NCBI GenBank assembly: GCA_029225065.1
Contig: JAQXVT010000027.1
Coordinates: 87,364 to 151,363 of the forward strand
Origin: Lachnospiraceae bacterium
GTDB taxonomy: Bacteria; Bacillota; Clostridia; Lachnospirales; Lachnospiraceae
Direction: 5' to 3'
DNA: 64,000 nucleotides
Translations under genes and position numbers: made by a program
Shown here: positions 27,184-36,534 of the stretch, in pieces
How positions within the stretch are numbered: the first letter of the stretch is position 1
Layout of the letters: every line of letters begins with the position of its first letter
Notes under the pieces: model-generated
The model's database searches: none
The model's input: only the letters and a program-made list of their open reading frames with translations
What the model was told of the DNA's origin: nothing

Positions 27184-30100
27184 CTACGCATCCAGATCAT
27201 CCTCGATCAGATTTACGGAAACGAGGGCCGACACACCCTTTTCCTGCATCGTGATTCCGTACAGCCGGTCGGCCGCCGTCATCGTGCCTCTTCGGTGTGT
27301 GATAATGATAAACTGCGTATTCTTCGTCAGCTTGTGAAGGTATCTCGCATAGCGGTCAACGTTGCTCTCGTCAAGCGCCGCCTCAATCTCGTCAAGCAGA
27401 CAGAACGGAGACGGTTTCAGGTTCTGGATCGCAAAGAGAAGTGCAATCGCGGTCAGGGATTTCTCCCCGCCGGAGAGCTGCATCATATTCTGCAGCTTCT
27501 TTCCGGGCGGCTGCGCCGTAATCCTCACGCCTGCTTCCAGAATGTCTTCCCCTTCAACCAGTTCCAGTGTGCCATGGCCTCCGCCAAACAGCTCCTTGAA
27601 CGCTTTATCGAACTCTGTCTGAATTTTCGCAAACTGCTCTTTAAACTGAATGCGCATTCCCTCGTCCAGCTCGGCAATAATCCGGATCAGGGCCTCCTCT
27701 GCCTTTAACAGATCCTCATGCTGCGTCGTCAGGAATGTATGACGCTCCAGAAGCTCCTTATAATCCTCGATCGCATTGACATTGACGCTGCCAAGTCCTC
27801 TGATCTCGCTTTTTAATGCGGCAATCGCCTTTTTCAGCTCCGGAACGTTTGTCTTCGACGGATCACGATACTCCTGCGCACTGCCAAACGTCAGCGTATA
27901 TTCCTCCCACATGTAGGATACCTGGCTGTCCTGACTCTCTGTCATCTTCTCAATCTGCTCATTCAAGCGGAAATTTTCACGATCCAGAAGACTGATCCGT
28001 TCTGAGAGATCCTCGCGCGCCTGCAGTTTCTTTTTGTGCGCCTCGTTTTTCTCGTCTTTTTTCTTTCCGAGCACCTCAATCTCATCCCGCGCCGTCTGTT
28101 CTTCCCCGGCAAATGCTTCGATTGTTCCGCGAATTTCACGAATCTGCGCTTCCTTTTCGGCCACGTCCCTTGCCGCCTGCGCAATCCCTTCTGTATACTG
28201 TGAGCGCTCCTCATTCAGGCGCTCCTGCTCCTGCTGAATTCGCGCCACATTCTGATGAATAAACTGCTCTTCCTGGCGCAGGCTTGCCAGTGCCAGATGC
28301 AGCTGCTCCGTATCTGCCATCGAGCTTCGCTCTTCTTCCCTTTTGGAGTCCAGCTCACTCTGATGTGCAAGCACCGCCTGTTCTGTCTCTTTCTCCTGTG
28401 CCTCGGATGCTTCCAGTGCCTCCTGCTCCTGATCCTGCCGGTCTTTGATCTCCCGGATCTGCTCTTCAAGTTCCCCGGCCTCGCGGCGGATCTTTTCATA
28501 GCCTTCGGTCACATTTCCGGTCTTTTCTTTGATTTCATTCCACTTCATCTTCGCCGTATTCTGACGAAGGTATTCCTTCTGCATATCCTCCTTCTGCCTT
28601 ACGATCTCGTCACGCAGTGCGTTTCTTCTCGTGCGGCAGGCATCGATCTGCTCCTGCATCTCTTTCAAAACATCACCGCGGTGCTTTACCTGACGCTCCA
28701 GCTCCTCAATCTCTCTGCGTCTTCCGAGCAGATTGCTGGAATTACGGAATGCACCTCCGCTCATCGAACCGCCCGGGCTTAAAAGCTCTCCGTCCGTCGT
28801 TACGATTCGCAGCGAATGACGGTATTTCCGGGCAAGCGCAATCGCCGCATCAATATTCGTCGCCACAACAGTCTTTCCGAGCAGATACTGAATCAGCCCC
28901 GCATACTCCGCTTCCGCATGCACCAGTGAAGAGGCCAGTCCGATCACACCCGGCTCTTTTAACGCCTGCGGACTTGAGATACCGCCCTTTCCGGAAATAC
29001 CGGAAAGCGGAAGGAACGTCGCCCTTCCATATTTATTCCTTTTCAGGAATTCGATCAGCTTTTTGGCCGTCTCCTCTGTGTCTGTCACGATGTTCTGAAT
29101 GCTTCCGCCAAGCGCCGTCTCGATCGCGGTCTCATACGCCTTATCCACCTTGATGATATCAGCCACAACACCGAGGATTCCAGGCACACGCTCTTTCTGC
29201 TCCATCACACGGCGAATACTGTTGCCATAGCCGTCATACCGCTCTGTGATGTTGCGCAGCGATTCAAGTCTGGATGCTTCCCGGTGATACTCGATCTGCT
29301 CCTGCTCGATCGTGTGATTGTAATCCGTCAGCTTCTGCTGTACCTCACCGAGCTGCTTATTTGTCGCCTCGCTCTTTTCCGTCAGAATCCGGATACGATC
29401 TGTCACGGCATCGTACTCTTTTTTTACCTCAGCCAGACGCTCTGCCTGTTCTGACTCCTCCGAGCGGAGCCGCAGCGCTTCCTGTGAAATCTGTGCCTTG
29501 CGGATCTGTGTCTGCTCAAGCATCGTCGCATGGCGCTGCATTCGCCCTTTGACTCCGGCACGCCCGTTTAAAATCTCAATAATTCTGCTCTTTCCGTCCG
29601 CCACGGCCTGTTCGAGCAATGCGATCGTTTCCTGCAGCTGCTGCGCCGCCTCTGTCGCCTGCTTTTCTTTTCCGGCAGCCTCCTTCACCTGCGCCCGCAA
29701 TTTTGATAACTGCTGTGCCGCCTCTTCCTGCTGCGCCGTCTTTTCTTTCTGTTCCTCATCGATCAGTGTAATCCTGGATTTCAGGTGTGCGTCGCTCGCA
29801 TGTGCCGTGTTGATCTGTTCCTTTAACAGTTCAATCTGGCTTTCCAGCTGCTGCTTTTTCAGCTGACCGGCCGTGATGCCGTCCCGTTTCTCCTGCAGCT
29901 GTCCTGCCAGCACCTCAATCTCCTGCGCCAGCGTCTCATATTCCGTCTTTGTCTTTTCGTACTCAGCTTTCGTATCCTCCAGCTGTGATTGCGCAACCTC
30001 CTGTTTTTCCCGGGTCGCTTCCAGCTCTTTTGCGATCTGTTCATACTCGGTCAGAAACAGATTGATGTCATATGACTTCAGCTCTTCTTTTTTCTGAAGG

Positions 30101-30744
30101 TAAATACGTGCGGTCGCCGCCTGCTTTTCCATCGGCTCCAGCTGGCGCGTCAGCTCTTTCAGAATATCGTTGACACGCACGAGGTTCTGCTTTTCATCCT
30201 CCAGCTTTTTCTGCGCCGCGCATTTTCTTCTCTTAAACTTTACGATACCGGCCGCCTCATCAAAGAGCTCACGCCGCTCCTCCGGCTTGCCGCTGATGAT
30301 CTTTTCGACCTGACCCTGTCCGATGATCGAGTAGCCCTCTTTGCCGACACCGGTATCGTAAAACAGCTCATTGATATCCTTCAAACGCACCTGCGTCCCG
30401 TTGATCAGATATTCACTCTCTCCGGAGCGATACACCCGGCGCGTCACCGTCACTTCATCGTAGGCAATCGCAAGCTGATGGTCTGAATTGTCCAGTGTGA
30501 TCGATACCGACGCATAGCCAAGCGGTTTCCGCAGCTCGGTTCCGGAAAAAATAACGTCCTGCATGCTCGCACCGCGCAGCTGCTTTGCGCTCTGTTCACC
30601 GAGCACCCAGCGCACCGCGTCTCCGACGTTGCTCTTTCCGCTTCCGTTCGGTCCGACAATCGCCGTGATTCCATTGTGAAACTGAAATACGATCTTGTTC
30701 GCAAAGGATTTAAAGCCATGGACTTCAATGCTTTTCAGATACAT
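27184..30744 (-). CDS. smc: chromosome segregation protein SMC
   Basis: Condensin ATPase of 1186 residues. Walker [10 protein letters not shown] is at residues 31-39, followed by two long coiled coils separated by a hinge (about 515-670, with [23 protein letters not shown]). The C-terminal head has the signature [18 protein letters not shown] and Walker [17 protein letters not shown]. It lies between rnc and ftsY. Partner genes scpA/scpB are not in the window. Confidence 0.98.
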   Translation of the reverse strand: MYLKSIEVHGFKSFANKIVFQFHNGITAIVGPNGSGKSNVGDAVRWVLGEQSAKQLRGASMQDVIFSGTELRKPLGYASVSITLDNSDHQLAIAYDEVTVTRRVYRSGESEYLINGTQVRLKDINELFYDTGVGKEGYSIIGQGQVEKIISGKPEERRELFDEAAGIVKFKRRKCAAQKKLEDEKQNLVRVNDILKELTRQLEPMEKQAATARIYLQKKEELKSYDINLFLTEYEQIAKELEATREKQEVAQSQLEDTKAEYEKTKTEYETLAQEIEVLAGQLQEKRDGITAGQLKKQQLESQIELLKEQINTAHASDAHLKSRITLIDEEQKEKTAQQEEAAQQLSKLRAQVKEAAGKEKQATEAAQQLQETIALLEQAVADGKSRIIEILNGRAGVKGRMQRHATMLEQTQIRKAQISQEALRLRSEESEQAERLAEVKKEYDAVTDRIRILTEKSEATNKQLGEVQQKLTDYNHTIEQEQIEYHREASRLESLRNITERYDGYGNSIRRVMEQKERVPGILGVVADIIKVDKAYETAIETALGGSIQNIVTDTEETAKKLIEFLKRNKYGRATFLPLSGISGKGGISSPQALKEPGVIGLASSLVHAEAEYAGLIQYLLGKTVVATNIDAAIALARKYRHSLRIVTTDGELLSPGGSMSGGAFRNSSNLLGRRREIEELERQVKHRGDVLKEMQEQIDACRTRRNALRDEIVRQKEDMQKEYLRQNTAKMKWNEIKEKTGNVTEGYEKIRREAGELEEQIREIKDRQDQEQEALEASEAQEKETEQAVLAHQSELDSKREEERSSMADTEQLHLALASLRQEEQFIHQNVARIQQEQERLNEERSQYTEGIAQAARDVAEKEAQIREIRGTIEAFAGEEQTARDEIEVLGKKKDEKNEAHKKKLQAREDLSERISLLDRENFRLNEQIEKMTESQDSQVSYMWEEYTLTFGSAQEYRDPSKTNVPELKKAIAALKSEIRGLGSVNVNAIEDYKELLERHTFLTTQHEDLLKAEEALIRIIAELDEGMRIQFKEQFAKIQTEFDKAFKELFGGGHGTLELVEGEDILEAGVRITAQPPGKKLQNMMQLSGGEKSLTAIALLFAIQNLKPSPFCLLDEIEAALDESNVDRYARYLHKLTKNTQFIIITHRRGTMTAADRLYGITMQEKGVSALVSVNLIEDDLDA

Positions 30745-30787
30745 ACCTTTGTGGTTTCCTTTCGATACTCATTTTCCATGCTGTGTC

Positions 30788-31483
30788 TCACTGATTTCCT
30801 TTGAGTGCAATGATTGCACGGTAAGCTGCCTCCTGCTCTGCCGCCTTTTTCGTGCTTCCCTTTCCGGTGCCTGCCGTCTTCTCTCCGATCCGCACCTCCA
30901 CGATAAAACGCTTCGCATGATCCGGTCCCTCTTCCCCGATGATCACATAGTGGATTTCCTCTTCCTTGAAATCCCGCTGTACGATCTCCTGCAGGATAGT
31001 CTTGCTATCATAAAAGAGCTTCTTGTGCTCAATGTCCGTCAGAATAAATTTCTCGACAAACTCTTTTGCATTAGCAAAACCACCATCAAGATAAATAGCC
31101 CCGATCAGCGCTTCCATCGCGTCGGACACAATCGAATCACGGTAACGCCCGCCGGTGTGCTCCTCGCCTTTTCCAAGCAGCAGATGCTGTTCCAGATGAA
31201 TCTCTCTCGCGCACAGCGCAAGTGTCGGTTCGCACACAATGCTTGCGCGCAGCTTCGTCAGCTTTCCCTCCGGCATCTGCGGATACTGATGAAACAGGAA
31301 ATCGCTGCTCGCGATCTCCAGCACCGCATCGCCCAGAAATTCCAGCCGCTCATTGTCATGCATCTGCTTCTGCCGGTGCTCATTCGCATAAGAGCTGTGA
31401 CACATCGCGGTCAGAAGCATCTGCTGGTCGTGAAACGTGTAACCGATCGTCTGCTCCAGTTCTTTAATTTTCATGTCTGCCAT
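30788..31483 (-). CDS. rnc: ribonuclease III
   Basis: Double-stranded RNA endonuclease processing rRNA and mRNA. The catalytic signature NERLEFLGDAVLEI is at about 43-56, a second acidic patch is DAMEALIGAIYLDGG, and a dsRNA-binding domain occupies the last 70 residues (KTAGTGKGSTKKAAEQEAA). It is 231 residues, between acpP and smc. Confidence 0.98.
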   Translation of the reverse strand: MADMKIKELEQTIGYTFHDQQMLLTAMCHSSYANEHRQKQMHDNERLEFLGDAVLEIASSDFLFHQYPQMPEGKLTKLRASIVCEPTLALCAREIHLEQHLLLGKGEEHTGGRYRDSIVSDAMEALIGAIYLDGGFANAKEFVEKFILTDIEHKKLFYDSKTILQEIVQRDFKEEEIHYVIIGEEGPDHAKRFIVEVRIGEKTAGTGKGSTKKAAEQEAAYRAIIALKGNQ

Positions 31484-31506
31484 AATTCTTCCCTCTTCTC
31501 GTTGTT

Positions 31507-31530
31507 AAAGCGGATATTCGCAATCCGCTT
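31507..31530. repeat. short palindromic repeat (AGCGGAT family), reference copy
   Basis: AAAGCGGATATTCG followed by CAATCCGCTT: arms AGCGGAT and ATCCGCT around a 7-nt loop, with the tail CGCTACTTGCTCATAAC. Related full or partial copies are at 5981, 16403, 50631, 56907 and 58335, with half-copies near 41518, 49276, 54761 and 60783. All are outside genes or at gene ends. Confidence 0.75.
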
Positions 31531-31544
31531 CGCTACTTGCTCAT

Positions 31545-31601
31545 AACTGAGTAGCTGCTTTGCAGCTTATCTCAGTTAAAAAGGGGGCCGTTTCAGCCCC
31601 C
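31545..31601 (-). terminator. terminator after acpP with a second palindrome
   Basis: GGGGGC (31583-31588) pairs with GCCCCC (31596-31601), followed on the minus strand by TTTTTAA. Overlapping its tail is a second palindrome, AACTGAG (31545-31551) with CTCAGTT (31571-31577), enclosing a GCTGC-TTT-GCAGC hairpin. It ends the plsX-acpP message ahead of rnc. Confidence 0.85.
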
Positions 31602-31612
31602 TTCGTCTTCTC

Positions 31613-31843
31613 TCAGCCAACTGCAGCTTTGATCGCCTCTGCCGCATCACCGACGGATACGATCTTCTCCGCTTTCTCCTGCGGAATCTCGATATCAAAT
31701 TCTTCCTCAATTCCCATTATGATCTGAAACACATCCAGTGAATCCGCACCAAGATCATCCACGAACGTGGTCTCCGGTGTGATTTCATCCGCATCGACAT
31801 TCAATACTTCAGCAATAATACTCTGCAATTTTTCAAATTCCAT
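31613..31843 (-). CDS. acpP: acyl carrier protein
   Basis: A 76-residue acyl carrier with the phosphopantetheine serine in [15 protein letters not shown] (Ser near residue 36). Carries acyl chains for fatty acid and phospholipid synthesis. It starts 15 nt after plsX, which uses acyl-ACP as substrate. Confidence 0.98.
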   Translation of the reverse strand: MEFEKLQSIIAEVLNVDADEITPETTFVDDLGADSLDVFQIIMGIEEEFDIEIPQEKAEKIVSVGDAAEAIKAAVG

Positions 31844-31858
31844 AACAAAAATCTCTCC

Positions 31859-32878
31859 TTACTTTGATTCTTCGTTTTTATGTATTGCCATCTCAATCTT
31901 CTCACTGATCTTCTGCTGCTTGAACTGGACACACTGATATACGGAGTGCTCCACTTCCACCGCCTTCGCACTGCCGTGTGTTTTAACAACAAGTCCCTTC
32001 AGTCCAAGAAGCGGTGCACCGCCGTACTGCGATGCATCAAAGGACTTCAATGTCTTTTTCAGTGCCGGCTTGATCAGCATGCCGCCGATCGCTGTCTTTA
32101 CGTCTGACTTCAGGCCTTCCTTGATCTTTTTGATCATCACGCCGCCGACACCTTCGTAAAGCTTCAAAATGACATTTCCTACAAACGCCTCACATACGAC
32201 TACATCGCATGCCCCGGCCGGAATATCCCTTGCCTCAATGCTTCCGGTGAAATTGATATCATCACACTGCTTCAGAATCGGAAATGTCTCTTTGACCAGC
32301 GCATTTCCCTTTTCTTCCTCCGCACCAATGTTGACAATACCCACTTTCGGCTGTTTTACGCCCACAACATGTTCCATATAAATAGAACCCATCTTTGCAA
32401 ACTGAACAAGATGAGAAGATCTGGCATCCACATTGGCTCCGCAGTCGATCAGAAGCGCTACGCCGTCCTTCGTCGGAATCAGCGGTGCAAGTGCCGGACG
32501 CTCAATTCCTTTGATTCTTCCGACAATCGCCTGCCCTCCTACAAGTACTGCGCCTGTGCTGCCTGCAGATACAAATGCATCCGCCTGGCCCCGACGTACC
32601 ATCGTCAAACCGACCACGATCGAAGAATCCTTCTTCGTTCGGATCGCAGCCACCGGCGGCTCTGCGGTCTCAATTACCTGTGAAACAGGCACCACTTCAA
32701 CCCGGTCAGCGGGATACGTGTATTTTTTCAGCTCACGTTCCACTGCGTCCTGTAAGCCGGTAAGGATCAGATGAATATCCTCATGATTGTTGACCGCTGC
32801 AATCGCGCCCTTCACAATCTCTTCTGGTGCATTGTCGCCTCCCATTGCATCGACGACTACACGTACTATTTCACTCAT
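31859..32878 (-). CDS. plsX: phosphate acyltransferase PlsX
   Basis: Converts acyl-ACP to acyl-phosphate, the donor for PlsY (encoded at 9.0 kb). The family core VVVDAMGGDNAPEEIVKGA, SAGSTGAVLVGG and CDVVVCEAFVGNVILKL is complete. The ATG at 32878 has AGGAGG 8 nt upstream; in-frame ATGs further out overlap the predicted promoter and are rejected. It has 339 residues and heads the plsX-acpP message. Confidence 0.97.
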   Translation of the reverse strand: MSEIVRVVVDAMGGDNAPEEIVKGAIAAVNNHEDIHLILTGLQDAVERELKKYTYPADRVEVVPVSQVIETAEPPVAAIRTKKDSSIVVGLTMVRRGQADAFVSAGSTGAVLVGGQAIVGRIKGIERPALAPLIPTKDGVALLIDCGANVDARSSHLVQFAKMGSIYMEHVVGVKQPKVGIVNIGAEEEKGNALVKETFPILKQCDDINFTGSIEARDIPAGACDVVVCEAFVGNVILKLYEGVGGVMIKKIKEGLKSDVKTAIGGMLIKPALKKTLKSFDASQYGGAPLLGLKGLVVKTHGSAKAVEVEHSVYQCVQFKQQKISEKIEMAIHKNEESK

Positions 32879-32906
32879 AATTTTTCCTCCTGCATTTCTA
32901 TTACAT

Positions 32907-32935
32907 AATATACTAAACATCATTCTAAAAAGCAA
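32907..32935 (-). promoter_or_regulatory. promoter of plsX-acpP
   Basis: Minus strand -35 TTGCTT (32930-32935), 17-nt spacer, -10 TATATT (32907-32912), about 30 nt before the plsX start. No FapR-type palindrome was seen. Confidence 0.6.
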
Positions 32936-32966
32936 CAGAAAATTATCGGGCTTTTATTGCCGGTTG

Positions 32967-33058
32967 TTTTTGTTCAGAGCCTGCACCTCCAAAATGCTCC
33001 GCATTTCGTCGGTGCGGCGTATCCGCCAAATGAAATTTCACTTGGCTCTGAACAAAAA
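32967..33058. repeat. 92-nt imperfect palindromic intergenic repeat (family A, copy 2)
   Basis: Outer arms TTTTTGTTCAGAGCC and GGCTCTGAACAAAAA. Read on the minus strand it has, in order, GTGAAATTTCA, GGCGGATACGCC, GACGAAATGCGGAGC and GGAGGTGC. This parallels the element at 11087-11218 read on the plus strand. It lies between rpmF and plsX; the T-run makes it a possible terminator of the rpmF transcript as well. Confidence 0.75.
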
Positions 33059-33119
33059 CAAAAAATCTGCCGCCGGATAAACTCCGTACGGCAGATCCTC
33101 TGTTACCTTCCCACGAGGA

Positions 33120-33302
33120 TTAATCCTCTACCGGGATGATTTCTTTCTTGTTGTAAGTTCCACAAGCCTTGCAGACTCTGTGCGGAAGCATCAGCGCTCC
33201 ACATTTGCTGCACTTTACAAGATTCGGAGCAGTCATTTTCCAGTTTGCTCTTCTCTTATCTCTTCTTGCCTTGGAAGTTTTATTCTTCGGACAGATAGAC
33301 AC
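33120..33302 (-). CDS. rpmF: 50S ribosomal protein L32
   Basis: A 60-residue protein with the zinc-ribbon cysteines CSKCGALMLPHRVCKACG and the N-terminal CPKNKTSKARRDKRR. It follows the DUF177 gene, which is the conserved pair in bacteria. GGAGGTGTTACC lies before the start. Confidence 0.97.
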   Translation of the reverse strand: MSICPKNKTSKARRDKRRANWKMTAPNLVKCSKCGALMLPHRVCKACGTYNKKEIIPVED

Positions 33303-33385
33303 GGTAACACCTCCTTAAAGCTCTAATTTACTCAAAATCAGAACCACAGAAACTGCGGCTTCTGTTTATCAGGAAACTGCTTTCG

Positions 33386-33874
33386 CTACTTTCCTGCATT
33401 GTTGAAAATATCAAGGATTTTTGCCATTCTTGGATCACGCACTGTCGTATCACAATCGCAGGAACCAAGGTTCTGGTTCTTCCCGCATACCGGGCAGAGA
33501 CCTTTACAGTCCTCTTTGCAGAGTATCCGCTCCGGCCATACCAGCAGTGCCTCGTCATGAACAAGCTGATCAGTATCCAGGCTGTATCCATCAATATAAT
33601 CTTTGTCTTCTGCATCCAGCTCATTTTCAAACTGAATGTCTATTCCGGAAACCACCGGTTCCAGACACCGCGCACAGGGAATCAATACTTCCAGGGACGC
33701 CTGACCACTTATCATCAGCTTTTTTTCTCCTTTATTCTCTATTGTAAGAGAAAGCGGAGACGCACTTTTGATCTTGAAATCGCCAAAACGATAAGACAAT
33801 GCACTCAGCGTGATGTCAGCCTCGCGTTTTATCACCTTGCCGTCGGTTAAAAGAACTTCCGTAAGGTCTACCAA
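33386..33874 (-). CDS. DUF177 (YceD-like) protein
   Basis: A 162-residue protein of the family encoded beside rpmF and thought to aid 23S rRNA metabolism. The conserved CARCLEP segment (about 74-80) is followed by a C-terminal cysteine-rich patch (CKEDCKGLCPVCGKN). It starts with TTG at 33874, with AGGAGG 8 nt upstream and no better candidate. Confidence 0.9.
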   Translation of the reverse strand: MVDLTEVLLTDGKVIKREADITLSALSYRFGDFKIKSASPLSLTIENKGEKKLMISGQASLEVLIPCARCLEPVVSGIDIQFENELDAEDKDYIDGYSLDTDQLVHDEALLVWPERILCKEDCKGLCPVCGKNQNLGSCDCDTTVRDPRMAKILDIFNNAGK

Positions 33875-33952
33875 GACATATTCCTCCTTTAACGCACTTT
33901 TTAGATTATACCCGTATGACAGCTGTTTGTCAACAAATTTTTCAGAAAATTT

Positions 33953-35155
33953 TTACTTTGCAGCTGTTACAAGCTCTACGGTCTCACGGCAGATTGCCAG
34001 CTCCTCGTTGGTCGGGATAACTGCAACCTTTACCTTGGAATCCTCAGTGGAAAGTACGAAGTTCTCGCCGCGCTTCTTGTTCATCTCCGGATCCATCTTG
34101 ATTCCGAGGTATCCAAGATAGGACAGAACCTTTGCACGTACTACGTCTGCATTCTCGCCGATACCGCCGGTGAATGCGATTGCATCAACGCCGTTCATTG
34201 CTGCTACATAGGAACCAACGTATTTTGCTACGCGGTAGCAGAATGCATCGATTGCAAGTGCTGCTGCCTCGTTTCCGTTGTCCATTGCCTCTTCCAGATC
34301 ACGGAAATCGCTGGACAGACCGTTTGACAGTGCCATAACGCCGGACTCTTTGTTCAGAATGCGAACCATCTCTTTGACATCGATGTTCTCTTTCTTGCAT
34401 ACGAACTCAAGAACTGCCGGATCCAGATCACCGGAACGTGTTCCCATGATCAGGCCCTCCAGAGGAGTCAGACCCATGGAAGTATCTACGCATTTTCCGT
34501 TCTCTACTGCACTGATGGAAGCACCGTTGCCCAGGTGGCATACGATCACTTTGCTGTTGTCCTTGTCAAGTCCAAGATATTTGATGGTCTCTTTGGATAC
34601 GAAGCTGTGAGAAGTTCCATGGAAGCCGTACTTACGTACTGCATATTTCTCATAATACTTGGTCGGGATTGCATAGCGATATGCCTTCGGCGGCATGGTC
34701 TGATGGAATGCGGTATCGAATACTGCTACGTTCGGCTTGCCCGGCATCAGCTCCATGCAGGCACGGATTCCCATCAGGTTTGCCGGATTGTGCAGCGGTC
34801 CAAGATCACAGCACTCGTCGATAACAGAGATTACTTCGTCGTTGATGATAACGGACTGTGTAATCTTGGAACCTCCGTGCAGTACACGGTGTCCGATCGC
34901 CTCTACCTCGTCCAGACTCTTTAATACGCCGGTCTTCGGATTTACGAGTGCATCCAGTACCATTTTGATTGCCTCGGTATGGGTCGGCATCGGAGCCTCT
35001 GTGATCTCCTTCTCTCCGCCTGCCGGCTGATATACCAGTCTTCCGTCAAGTCCGATACGCTCGCAGAGACCCTTTGCCGCAACAGCCTCTGTCTCGGAAT
35101 TGATCAGCTGGAATTTCAGGGAAGAACTTCCGCAGTTGACTACTAATACGTTCAT
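33953..35155 (-). CDS. ackA: acetate kinase
   Basis: Converts acetyl-phosphate and ADP to acetate and ATP, the ATP-yielding end of acetogenesis. The ASKHA-fold motifs VLVVNCGSSSLKFQ (residues 3-16), KYGFHGTSHSFV, HLGNGAS and FTGGIGENA are intact at the normal 400 residues. It follows pta by about 130 nt, a gap that carries repeat family A copy 3. Confidence 0.98.
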   Translation of the reverse strand: MNVLVVNCGSSSLKFQLINSETEAVAAKGLCERIGLDGRLVYQPAGGEKEITEAPMPTHTEAIKMVLDALVNPKTGVLKSLDEVEAIGHRVLHGGSKITQSVIINDEVISVIDECCDLGPLHNPANLMGIRACMELMPGKPNVAVFDTAFHQTMPPKAYRYAIPTKYYEKYAVRKYGFHGTSHSFVSKETIKYLGLDKDNSKVIVCHLGNGASISAVENGKCVDTSMGLTPLEGLIMGTRSGDLDPAVLEFVCKKENIDVKEMVRILNKESGVMALSNGLSSDFRDLEEAMDNGNEAAALAIDAFCYRVAKYVGSYVAAMNGVDAIAFTGGIGENADVVRAKVLSYLGYLGIKMDPEMNKKRGENFVLSTEDSKVKVAVIPTNEELAICRETVELVTAAK

Positions 35156-35199
35156 TTCTAATATCCTCCTGGGTTTGTGTATATCTTTATTCTTTTATT

Positions 35200-35277
35200 G
35201 TAACTGCTTAGAGCCAGCTTCCAGCACACCGGCATCCACCCCTGTGTCCTGAAATTTCGTCTGGCTCTTAAGATTAC
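35200..35277. repeat. palindromic intergenic repeat (family A, diverged copy 3)
   Basis: Arms CTTAGAGCCAG (35207-35217) and CTGGCTCTTAAG (35261-35272) extended by GTAA/TTAC. The minus-strand segment AGAGCCAGACGAAATTTCA resembles copy 2. It lies between pta and ackA. Confidence 0.5.
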
Positions 35278-35282
35278 TTTTA

Positions 35283-36278
35283 TTATTTATTCTGGCACTG
35301 TACTGCTGTGATTGCTACTACGCCTACGATGTCGTCTGCGGAGCATCCACGGGACAGGTCATTGACCGGAGCTGCGATACCCTGGGTAACCGGGCCGTAT
35401 GCCTCTGCCTTTGCCAGTCTCTGTACAAGCTTGTATCCGATGTTTCCTGCATCCAGGTTCGGGAAGATCAGGACATTTGCCTTGCCTGCAACGTCGCTGT
35501 CCGGAGCCTTTGCTGCACCTACGCTCGGAACGATTGCTGCATCAAGCTGCATCTCTCCGTCGAGTTTGAGATCCGGATTCTGCTCTTTTGCGATCTTTGT
35601 TGCCTCTACCACTTTGTCTACCAGTGCATGCTTTGCACTTCCCTTTGTAGAGTGGGAAAGGAATGCTACCTTCGGCTCTGCACCTACGAGGGAACGGAAA
35701 GACTCCGCAGAAGATGCTGCGATTGCTGCCAGCTCTTCCGGTGTCGGATCCTGATTCAGACCGCAGTCTGCAAATACGAATGTGCCGTTCTCGCCAAACT
35801 CGCAGTTCGGAACTTCCATCAGGAAGAATGCGGAAACGAGCTTTGTACCCGGCTTTGTCTTCAGGATCTGAAGGCACGGTCTTAATGTATCGGCGGTAGA
35901 ATGGCATGCGCCGGATACCATACCGTCTGCATCGCCCATCTTTACCATCATAACACCATAGTACAGGTACTGATTCAGAAGAATCTCCTTTGCCTGCTCC
36001 GGTGTCATACCCTTTTTGGATCTTAATTCAACCAGTTTGTCAATATATGCAGCCGTTCTGTCAGAAGTAGCCGGATCTACAACCTTGATTCCTGTCAGGT
36101 CAAGACCCTCTCCGTTTTTCTTTACATCCTCCTCGGTACCAACCAGGATAATGTCTGCGATACCTTCCTTGAGGATCTTTGCAGCTGCCTCATAGGTTCT
36201 TCTGTCTTCAGACTCCGGTAATACAATCGTCTTTTTGTCTGCTTTTGCTTTCTCTTTCAGAACATCAATAATTGCCAT
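35283..36278 (-). CDS. pta: phosphate acetyltransferase
   Basis: Interconverts acetyl-CoA (the product of AcsB) and acetyl-phosphate. It is the short, single-domain form of 331 residues; typical segments are KTIVLPESEDRR, ATADTLRP-like HSTADTLRPCLQI, and FPNLDAGNIGYKLVQRLAKAEA split as FPNLDAGNIGYK and LVQRLAKAEA. AAAGGAG precedes the start at slightly long spacing. It lies upstream of ackA on the same strand. Confidence 0.98.
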   Translation of the reverse strand: MAIIDVLKEKAKADKKTIVLPESEDRRTYEAAAKILKEGIADIILVGTEEDVKKNGEGLDLTGIKVVDPATSDRTAAYIDKLVELRSKKGMTPEQAKEILLNQYLYYGVMMVKMGDADGMVSGACHSTADTLRPCLQILKTKPGTKLVSAFFLMEVPNCEFGENGTFVFADCGLNQDPTPEELAAIAASSAESFRSLVGAEPKVAFLSHSTKGSAKHALVDKVVEATKIAKEQNPDLKLDGEMQLDAAIVPSVGAAKAPDSDVAGKANVLIFPNLDAGNIGYKLVQRLAKAEAYGPVTQGIAAPVNDLSRGCSADDIVGVVAITAVQCQNK

Positions 36279-36390
36279 GACTCATGGACTCCTTTCGTAT
36301 TGTAACTGCCGCTTCTCCTGCGCCCGGCAAAGCCGCCTGCTGACCTGTTTTTGCGCGCAGGTATACAGTTATCGTGTTTCAGCTATCACG

Positions 36391-36419
36391 ATTATAACCC
36401 AAATTCTTACAGCGGACAA
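36391..36419 (-). promoter_or_regulatory. promoter of pta-ackA
   Basis: Minus strand -35 TTGTCC (36414-36419), 17-nt spacer, perfect -10 TATAAT (36391-36396). It gives a leader of about 105 nt before pta. Confidence 0.7.
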
Positions 36420-36432
36420 GATGAAATTTGCG

Positions 36433-36461
36433 TTGCGAACCGCTTTTTTGTCTGATAAAAT
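36433..36461 (+). promoter_or_regulatory. promoter of tmcAL
   Basis: -35 TTGCGA (36433-36438), 17-nt spacer, -10 TAAAAT (36456-36461), about 75 nt before the start. It lies only 14 nt from the -35 box of the divergent pta promoter. Confidence 0.6.
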
Positions 36462-36534
36462 GGGTTTTACACGTATTGTTTTGAAAAGAAAACAAAGTAC
36501 CGTCTGAAATGACGGCAGCCACAAAGGAGGTTCC

